From UBA1731 sp964567665 (GTDB taxonomy: Bacteria > Verrucomicrobiota > Kiritimatiellia > RFP12 > UBA1067), in contig CAZMNN010000010.1 in NCBI GenBank assembly GCA_964567665.1, positions 1 to 64,000 of the forward strand: a stretch of 64,000 nucleotides of DNA, written 5' to 3'. A model generated the notes under the pieces. The model worked only from the letters and a program-made list of their open reading frames with translations. It was not told where the DNA came from and made no database searches. Position numbers and translations under genes: made by a program. Positions 58,220-64,000 of this stretch are shown here, in pieces (position 1 is the first letter of the stretch; every line of letters starts with the position of its first letter).

Positions 58220-60499
58220 TTGACGCTTGGAGTGCTGTTTCAGAAGGGATTTTTAGGAAAAAAAAAATCACTTTGTGCATCTGTCGCGTGTGTTCTGGCG
58301 GGCGGCATCTTTCTGACCGCCGACGCTGAGGACTGGAAGATCGATTCGGTGGACGATCTCACGGCGGCGCTTTCGCAAGCGGCTTCGGGTGATGTCCTGC
58401 TGCTGAATCCGGGGGTCTATGATCTCGCCGGAACGGAAATGGATGAAGAGGGGCATTCGCATCTTGTTGTGGATAGGCCTATAGAGATGCGCTGCACGGA
58501 CGGCTTGTCCTGGCGCACGGCATCAGATGGCCTTTCGGGCGCAGTTCTGAAGGGCGGCAGTTCGATGCGCATTCTGCGTGTCAAGACGGCAGCATCATTC
58601 AGTGGCATATCCTTTGTGGACGGAAAGACGTCAGATGACGGCGCCGGCGTATGGATAGATGTCAGCGGCACCAGCGACGTGGTCAACTTCACGAATTGCG
58701 TGTTCAAGGCCTGCCGCAGTGAAAATGGAGATGGTGGAGGCATCTGTTCGCCTTATTCTGCGACGGCCGTTGCTCGTGATTGCCGGTTTGAAGGCAACGA
58801 GGCGCAGAAGAACGGTGGCGGCGCAATGAAGGGGTTCTATTACTCCTGCGTCTTCTCCAACAACGTGGCTGTGGCTGCCGGGGGCGGGGCGGTTTCAAGC
58901 GGGGAGATGACGGATTGCGTGTGCGGCGGCAACAAGGCGAAGTGGGGCGGCGCAGGGAGCTACGTAACGGCATCCCGCTGCACCTTCACCGGAAACAGCA
59001 GCGGCATTGTCGGTGGAGCGATGTCCAATTCTCACGCAACCGATTGCGCATTTGACGCAAACGTCTCCGATGACAAGGGGGGCGCTCTTTACAGCGATGG
59101 ACTGTATAAGGTGCGTGGATGCACGTTTGCTCAAAACCGCGCGAGGACGAACGGCGGTGCGATATGTGGTGGACACGCAGTGAGCAATTGCTCGTTCTAC
59201 GGCAATTCCGCCGCGAATGGCGGTGCGTTGTACGGTGTGCGGACAGCATCGTCTCTATTGGCGGTGCAGCCGGTTGCGGTGATGGATTCCAGTTTCCTCA
59301 CAAACACCGTGTCCGGAAGCGGCGGCGCAGTCGCAGAGTGTGACGTTGCATCCTGCCTGTTTGAGGGCAATGAAGCGGATAAAGGCGGAGCAGTCACGCA
59401 GTCCACGCTTGTGGACTGCGAACTGATTGGCAACAAGGCGAACACCTATGGCGGCGCCGCCTATGAAGTGGAGACTTGCCGGGATTGCACTTTTGCAGGC
59501 AATTCTGTAGTCAGATATGATGGAGGCGCAATCTACCAGACCAAGGCGGGTGCAATCCTTTCCGGATGTGAGATTGCGAGCAACAAGGTGGTTGGTGCAT
59601 ATCGAAACGGTGGCGGCATATTTTGCACAGCCGGAGGCAGTTCCATGCTCGTCACGAACTGCCTCATCATGGCGAACAGTGCGGAGGGGACATCCTCCGC
59701 AGGTGGCGTATATGGGGCGACGAATGTAGTCGGCTGCATCTTCCGCGACAACACAAGCGGCTTCTATTCGGGTCACGCATGGTACTCCGCCTTTCGCGAC
59801 TGCCGATTCACCGGAAAGGGCGAGGTCGCGATGAGCCGCCTCTACAACTGTGAACTTTACGGCTATCGTGCGAACAAAGATGACTATTCTGCGCCGCTTG
59901 TCGCCAACGAGAGGGAAGAATGGCGGAAGGAGAGTGGATTTCCGGTATTTGAGGCGGTGAATTGCCTTTTCCGGGATTTGTCCTGCGATGCCATAGTCCG
60001 AGTGACCGGTGACGAGGCATACTTCTACAACTGCACGTTCGCCAGCAACGTGTGCGAGAATTCGTTCCGTCTTCTGCAGGGGAACAATGCAAAGGAGCCG
60101 TCGCTGAACGTGGCCAATTGCGTGTTTGGCGGCAACCGCGCAAAAGATGGCGCAGCTGCGGGCGTAAAGGTCAGCATCGGGTTCACTCCGGTTGCGGCGG
60201 ATGTGTCGCTCAGTAACGTTCTTTCGGAGGGATACGATCTGCCGTCTTCAATCGGCGCTTCGCAGACATCCGGACTTTTGACCGGAGCCGTTCGATTCTG
60301 CGGTGATGACAACTTCTGGAACGAACCTGCCTATGCGCTTCGTCCATCTGGGCGGTGGGTGGATCGGGGCGTGGCCCTGCCATGGTCGGCGGATGCGGTC
60401 GATCTCGCAGGACGTCCGCGTGTGCGCGGTAAAGGCGTAGATCTCGGCTGCTATGAGTTTCAGTCCATGCTGCCAGGCATGAAGATATCCATTCGTTGA
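58220..60499 (+). CDS. secreted PMP-repeat parallel beta-helix protein with A10 tract at its signal peptide
   Basis: About 759 residues, read here from TTG 58220. Two start codons compete. ATG 58216 has AAAGGAG at ideal spacing but is in another frame, ending after 37 codons. The A10 run at 58258-58267 follows TTT-AGG (F-R). With A9, the ATG frame would read ...G-I-F-R-K-K-K-S-L-C-A-S-V-A-C-V and join the signal peptide that ends near TADAED. With A10, only the TTG start joins it. The body is a right-handed beta-helix with at least ten Chlamydia PMP-type turns (F-x-x-N followed by G-G-A, such as FEGNEAQKNGGG and FAQNRARTNGGA). The C-terminus is PGMKISIR. A surface adhesin role is inferred from the repeat family. 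Confidence 0.75.
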   Translation: MTLGVLFQKGFLGKKKSLCASVACVLAGGIFLTADAEDWKIDSVDDLTAALSQAASGDVLLLNPGVYDLAGTEMDEEGHSHLVVDRPIEMRCTDGLSWRTASDGLSGAVLKGGSSMRILRVKTAASFSGISFVDGKTSDDGAGVWIDVSGTSDVVNFTNCVFKACRSENGDGGGICSPYSATAVARDCRFEGNEAQKNGGGAMKGFYYSCVFSNNVAVAAGGGAVSSGEMTDCVCGGNKAKWGGAGSYVTASRCTFTGNSSGIVGGAMSNSHATDCAFDANVSDDKGGALYSDGLYKVRGCTFAQNRARTNGGAICGGHAVSNCSFYGNSAANGGALYGVRTASSLLAVQPVAVMDSSFLTNTVSGSGGAVAECDVASCLFEGNEADKGGAVTQSTLVDCELIGNKANTYGGAAYEVETCRDCTFAGNSVVRYDGGAIYQTKAGAILSGCEIASNKVVGAYRNGGGIFCTAGGSSMLVTNCLIMANSAEGTSSAGGVYGATNVVGCIFRDNTSGFYSGHAWYSAFRDCRFTGKGEVAMSRLYNCELYGYRANKDDYSAPLVANEREEWRKESGFPVFEAVNCLFRDLSCDAIVRVTGDEAYFYNCTFASNVCENSFRLLQGNNAKEPSLNVANCVFGGNRAKDGAAAGVKVSIGFTPVAADVSLSNVLSEGYDLPSSIGASQTSGLLTGAVRFCGDDNFWNEPAYALRPSGRWVDRGVALPWSADAVDLAGRPRVRGKGVDLGCYEFQSMLPGMKISIR
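58258..58267 (+). repeat. A10 tract at the signal peptide of the PMP-repeat gene
   Basis: Ten A residues follow codons TTT-AGG. The run decides whether the ATG (58216) or the TTG (58220) start is in frame with the secreted protein. Confidence 0.7.
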
Positions 60500-60511
60500 G
60501 GAAATGGCGCG

Positions 60512-63241
60512 ATGAAGAATGTGTATGTCTGTGCTGTTGCATTGTTTTGCAGCCTTATTGCCTGTGCTGCGCCGTTGCCTTTTGACGGATGGTTCTGCGA
60601 CCCGTTGGGTTGGCGCATTCAGACCGACGGAGTAAAGGCCTGTGGCGTCAACGGCTTCGCCTGGTCGCAGGCGCAGTGTGCGAAGCGCGTGTCGTTTTCT
60701 GTGCGCATCACGCCGGAGACCGTTCTTTCGCGAACTGGGTGGCCGATTTGCGGCATAGCCATCGGAACAGATGAGGACAACCGCTGGTCGCTTCAGCTGG
60801 TTCGAACTCCGGATGCGAACGGCGCAAAGTGCTATTTCGAGTTCTTTGAGGTTCTGGACGGCAAGGGGCTTCGCGATTCTGAAACCGGGTTGCGTCTGCG
60901 CAGTAGCGTCGGGGCGGATGTCTCATGGTCGGTCGGCGAGACGTATGTGTTTTCGCTTGATTTGGATGAAAAGGGCATATCGGCGAATGTGTCAGACGCA
61001 TCTATGCGTGTGATATGGTCGCGAGGATACGATTTCGGTTCCACACGTGCGGTGCGTTCCGGCGCACCGGCGCTTCGGTCGCATCCGGGGCTTGAGGTCT
61101 CATTCACCGGACTTGATCTTGTGGCGTCAGATGTCTGTGGCGGTTTGGCTGGACGTCCAAAGCCGCGTCCCGCCCCCGCCTACGTTCCGGTTGACGCAAT
61201 CAGCGTAAAGGCGTCCCACGCAACGGGATATTTTCGCGTTGAGAACATTCCGGGCGGACGGTGGCGCGTCTTGGATCCGCTTGGAAACGAGACGTTCCTT
61301 CGTGGCGTAGACCATGTGCGCTACGTCGGGCATCGCACCGATTGCACAAACCCACCGCGCCGGTACTACAAGGAGTGGAACGATGCGCATTACCCTTCGG
61401 TCGCCGCCTGGGCTGAGGAGACTGTCGGGCGACTGCGCGATTGGGGGTTCAATATGCTTGGCGGGGATCCTTCGCAGGAGTTGCTTCATCGCGGACTGCC
61501 CGCTGTCGTGGGGCTGAACATCGGCAAGACGCTTGGCCTTCCCGGACGAGCGGCTGACCTGATGATGCGTCCGGCAAGCGGAGGATCCTTCCCGAATGTA
61601 TTTCATCCGGATTTCGCAAGGTGGTGCGACTACTGGGCTACGGTTCGCTGTGCGCCGAACAGGAACGATCCGTGGATTGTCGGGTACTTTCTCGACAACG
61701 AACTTGAATGGGGGGCGCACGGGCCAAATGCGACGGGACTTTACGATATGTCCCTTTCCCTTGATACGCACCATTCGGCGAGACGGGCCGCCGAGGCGTT
61801 CGCCCGCAAGTGCGGTGTCAAGCGTCCGGCAGAGGCTTCTGCAGACGTCAAGCGCGCATTTCTGGAAATGGCCGCAGAGAGGTATTTTTCCGAAACGGTG
61901 GGCGCAATCCGTCGTCACGATCCGAACCATATGGTGCTGGGCGTCCGTTTTGCGGGTCTGGCGGGCGCAGATCCGGTTGTCTGGAAGGTGTGCGGCAAGT
62001 ACTGCGACATCGTTTCCGTCAACTGCTATCCATGGGTGGATCTTGACAGCGGAGAGGTGATGACCTTCCGTGGACGCGATTCCGAACTGGTGGCGGATGC
62101 CTTTCTGCGCCATAGCGGAATTTCGGGCAAGCCATTGATGGTGACGGAATGGAGCTTTCCTGCGCTTGACGCGGGATTGCCGTCAACCTGCGGATGCGGT
62201 CAGCGGTTTCAGACGCAACGGCAGCGAGCCTCGGCGACGGCGGCATTCGCCCGTACGATGATTTCGCTCCCGTGCGTTGTCGGCTACGACTATTTCATGT
62301 GGGTGGATCAGCCGCCGGAAGGGCTGAGACCTTCCTTTGGAGAGAACTCGAACTATGGACTGGTTTCGGAAAAGGGCGTTGTCTACAAGGAGGTGGCGGA
62401 GGCGTTGAAAATCCAGCATATGCGCGTTGAAGAGATCCGGCGCAAAGGATGGACTCGGCCCCGCACTCTGCCGTCCGCCAATCCTGAGCCGATGACGTGT
62501 GCGGCCTTTGCCGCGCTTCACGGCATTGCGCCGACAGCACGGCCGAATGTATCCGACGATGGCTGGCGTTGGTCGAACTCAGCAGGGATGACGCTGTTTG
62601 GACGGAAAGGGGCGGACGCTCCCGTTGAAAGCGTGACGCTGAACGGAACGGATCTTGGCAGCTTCAATGTAATGCTGCAGATGTCGTACAACGGCACTTG
62701 GAGCTTCGCAGATTCGTCTTCAGTTGTTGGAATCCGCAGATCCGGCGATGCGATTGTCGTTACCGCACGAGGCGGATGCGGTGATGTGCAGTTTGAGACA
62801 GACGTTCGCATCGTACTTGACGGGTCGCGCCCTGCCTTTCTGGCGGAACTGATGAGTCTGCGCAACTGCGGAACTGCACCTCTCATTTGTGCGGACATAC
62901 TGCTTCGCCAGTATTCGCCGTTCATGGAAGAGAGCCGTTCCGACGTTCCGGATCTCTGGAATGCGCCTTGGGCGGCTGGCTGGTTCGCGAATGATGGCCG
63001 ATGGTTTGGCGCCTGCACCCGCTCGCCGGAGATAAGGCGATTCTGGTATTGGAAATCGCATCCGGATGCAGTTTACGCCGTTACGCCCGCAGGGACGGAT
63101 CCGCTTGTGCTTAAACCCGGAGATGTCCGCTCCTTTGACGGACGGCTGTGGGAGCTGTGCCTTGGCGGAACGGAAGGTGGACGGGTGGCCTTTGAACGGC
63201 AGCTGTCCATCTTTCTCCCAGCCGTCGTCCGCAACCTTTAA
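60512..63241 (+). CDS. exported clan GH-A glycoside hydrolase (agarase/GH50-like or related)
   Basis: 909 residues with a signal peptide (MKNVYVCAVALFCSLIACAA). The start follows the previous stop by 12 bases, with GAGGAAATGG as ribosome site. Residues about 25-215 are a concanavalin-A-like binding sandwich. A TIM barrel follows (about 240-660), starting GGRWRVLDPLGNETFLRGVDH. Likely acid/base Glu is E397 in GYFLDNELEWG and likely nucleophile E546 in LMVTEWSFPA, in the positions usual for clan GH-A. The C-terminal part (about 690-909) is a beta-sandwich with W-Y-W-K-S-H. The D-N-E-x-x-W-G motif resembles GH50 agarases, but family and substrate are not certain. It is likely co-transcribed with the PMP-repeat gene. 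Confidence 0.7.
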   Translation: MKNVYVCAVALFCSLIACAAPLPFDGWFCDPLGWRIQTDGVKACGVNGFAWSQAQCAKRVSFSVRITPETVLSRTGWPICGIAIGTDEDNRWSLQLVRTPDANGAKCYFEFFEVLDGKGLRDSETGLRLRSSVGADVSWSVGETYVFSLDLDEKGISANVSDASMRVIWSRGYDFGSTRAVRSGAPALRSHPGLEVSFTGLDLVASDVCGGLAGRPKPRPAPAYVPVDAISVKASHATGYFRVENIPGGRWRVLDPLGNETFLRGVDHVRYVGHRTDCTNPPRRYYKEWNDAHYPSVAAWAEETVGRLRDWGFNMLGGDPSQELLHRGLPAVVGLNIGKTLGLPGRAADLMMRPASGGSFPNVFHPDFARWCDYWATVRCAPNRNDPWIVGYFLDNELEWGAHGPNATGLYDMSLSLDTHHSARRAAEAFARKCGVKRPAEASADVKRAFLEMAAERYFSETVGAIRRHDPNHMVLGVRFAGLAGADPVVWKVCGKYCDIVSVNCYPWVDLDSGEVMTFRGRDSELVADAFLRHSGISGKPLMVTEWSFPALDAGLPSTCGCGQRFQTQRQRASATAAFARTMISLPCVVGYDYFMWVDQPPEGLRPSFGENSNYGLVSEKGVVYKEVAEALKIQHMRVEEIRRKGWTRPRTLPSANPEPMTCAAFAALHGIAPTARPNVSDDGWRWSNSAGMTLFGRKGADAPVESVTLNGTDLGSFNVMLQMSYNGTWSFADSSSVVGIRRSGDAIVVTARGGCGDVQFETDVRIVLDGSRPAFLAELMSLRNCGTAPLICADILLRQYSPFMEESRSDVPDLWNAPWAAGWFANDGRWFGACTRSPEIRRFWYWKSHPDAVYAVTPAGTDPLVLKPGDVRSFDGRLWELCLGGTEGGRVAFERQLSIFLPAVVRNL

Positions 63242-63348
63242 GGCCATCTGCCACTTCGTTCCGGGGCGATTCGACAGATTGCACGTGACTCCTCAATTTC
63301 CCCCACTTGGCGCATGGCAATTTCAGCCGAAAATCCCTTCGTGCATTA

Positions 63349-63357
63349 TGGTATAAT
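63349..63357 (+). promoter_or_regulatory. extended -10 promoter, leaderless start
   Basis: TGG-TATAAT (TATAAT 63352-63357) lies seven bases before the ATG at 63365; no useful -35 is seen. The rest of the 123-base gap after 63241 contains nothing recognisable. Confidence 0.6.
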
Positions 63358-63364
63358 TGCATCC

Positions 63365-64000
63365 ATGAGACCGATAGCGACTACGACGAGCGATTTCGCG
63401 GACCTCCGCAGGAAGGGGTGCATCTACGTTGACAAGACGGCGTACTTCCACCGCCTCGTCACGGACGTGGGCACGAGCATGTTCTTCCTCGCACGTCCGC
63501 GCCGGTTCGGCAAGTCGCTCATGATCACCGCCTTGAAGGCGATCTTTCAGGGTCGGCGCGAGCTGTTCGACGGGCTGGCCATCGCGGAGACGGACTGGGC
63601 GTGGGAGAAGTGGCCGGTCATCCACTTCAATTTCGGTCCCATCGACACGACGGATATTGGGGCGTTCGACGCGGCGTTCGTCCCGACCGTCAGACGTTGC
63701 CTTGAAGAGGCGGGGTATGTCTATGACGATACGTTCCCGCCAAGCGTCAACTTCGGCCTTGCCATCGACGGGCTGTCCGCCGCAAACGGCGGGAAGGGCG
63801 TGGTCATCCTGATCGACGAGTACGACGCGCCCGTCTCCCATGCGCTTGACAGACCGGAGCTTGCCGAGGCGATCCGCAGCCGCCTGTCCTCTTTCTATAC
63901 GGTAATGAAGGATCGTACTGGCGACATCCGCTTCCTGATGATGACGGGCGTATCGAAGTTCACGAAGATGTCCGTGTTCTCCGCGCTCAACAACATCGTG
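63365..64000 (+). CDS. AAA-ATPase-like protein (DUF1703/PD-(D/E)xK type family), partial
   Basis: The frame is open to the right edge (212 residues present). The N-terminus (TTSDFADLRRKGCIYVDKT) is that of the AAA-ATPase_like family, with Walker A ARPRRFGKSLM, Walker B VVILIDEYDAP and FLMMTGVSKFTKMSVFS. Full-length members are about 500-560 residues and end in a PD-(D/E)xK nuclease-like domain; function is unknown, but copies are often numerous in Bacteroidetes and related gut genomes. The leaderless promoter directly upstream supports this start. Confidence 0.88.
   Translation, partial: MRPIATTTSDFADLRRKGCIYVDKTAYFHRLVTDVGTSMFFLARPRRFGKSLMITALKAIFQGRRELFDGLAIAETDWAWEKWPVIHFNFGPIDTTDIGAFDAAFVPTVRRCLEEAGYVYDDTFPPSVNFGLAIDGLSAANGGKGVVILIDEYDAPVSHALDRPELAEAIRSRLSSFYTVMKDRTGDIRFLMMTGVSKFTKMSVFSALNNIV

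Overview
This window reads as one contiguous, GC-rich chromosomal segment of a Gram-negative bacterium, most likely of the PVC superphylum and within it the Kiritimatiellota/Verrucomicrobiota. That is an inference. It rests on giant secreted proteins built from concanavalin-A-like modules and autotransporter-associated beta-strand repeats, a Chlamydia-type PMP-repeat beta-helix protein, a wide set of exported glycoside hydrolases with no SusC/SusD pair, a TonB-dependent receptor with TonB (so an outer membrane is present), and many extended -10 promoters (TGN-TATAAT). No rRNA, prophage, insertion sequence or CRISPR array was seen.

Layout. 1-186: end of an ASCH/PUA-like protein, then a repeat-rich leader. 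438-7346: two large secreted proteins (a multi-module adhesin-like protein and a LamG plus TIM-barrel glycosidase). 7369-9664: a two-gene type II restriction-modification system (C5-cytosine methyltransferase and NotI-family endonuclease) with visibly lower GC. 9703-14759: a DUF3863-type secreted protein and a GH78 alpha-L-rhamnosidase. 14902-16128: isocitrate dehydrogenase. 16144-19187 (minus): B12-dependent methionine synthase without its activation domain, plus a separate reactivation-domain protein. 19307-23585: cobalamin riboswitch, BtuB-like receptor, TonB, and a flippase-like membrane protein. 23839-39325: LRR/Ig-like protein, GH42-like enzyme, four-module LamG-like protein, and a 1505-residue GH95-like/TIM-barrel enzyme. 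39379-39453: tRNA-Thr(UGU). 39486-41648: exported FAD oxidoreductase. 41680-49766: housekeeping block (SIS isomerase, ROK kinase, coaE, rho, uvrA, folC). 49915-63241: another multi-module LamG-like protein, a beta-helix/EEP nuclease fusion, a GH123-like enzyme, ybeY, a PMP-repeat protein and a clan GH-A glycosidase. 63365-end: start of an AAA-ATPase-like protein.

Biology. The exported enzymes (GH78, GH42-like, GH95-like, GH110-like, GH123-like, GH-A) point to breakdown of rhamnose-, fucose-, galactose- and GalNAc-containing glycans such as mucins or sulfated/plant polysaccharides. The cobalamin loci fit together: a riboswitch-controlled outer-membrane receptor plus TonB would import B12, used by the divergently transcribed methionine synthase.

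Most unusual signal. Six poly-A tracts of 9-10 bases, all on the coding strand, lie only in the 5' regions of five large secreted-protein genes. In two genes the A10 run lies inside the signal-peptide codons, right after an F-R pair, and puts the ATG and the mature protein one base out of frame; with A9 a clean signal peptide is restored. In three others a tract sits in a plausible promoter spacer. This could be slippage-based phase variation or programmed transcriptional slippage of the surface proteome; homopolymer sequencing error is the main alternative. Also notable: a shared C-terminal motif (G-h-x-h-x-h-R/F) on four of the secreted proteins, an inverted array of heptamers filling the rho-uvrA gap, and TGGTATAAT boxes 7-8 bases before ATG codons, suggesting leaderless mRNAs.
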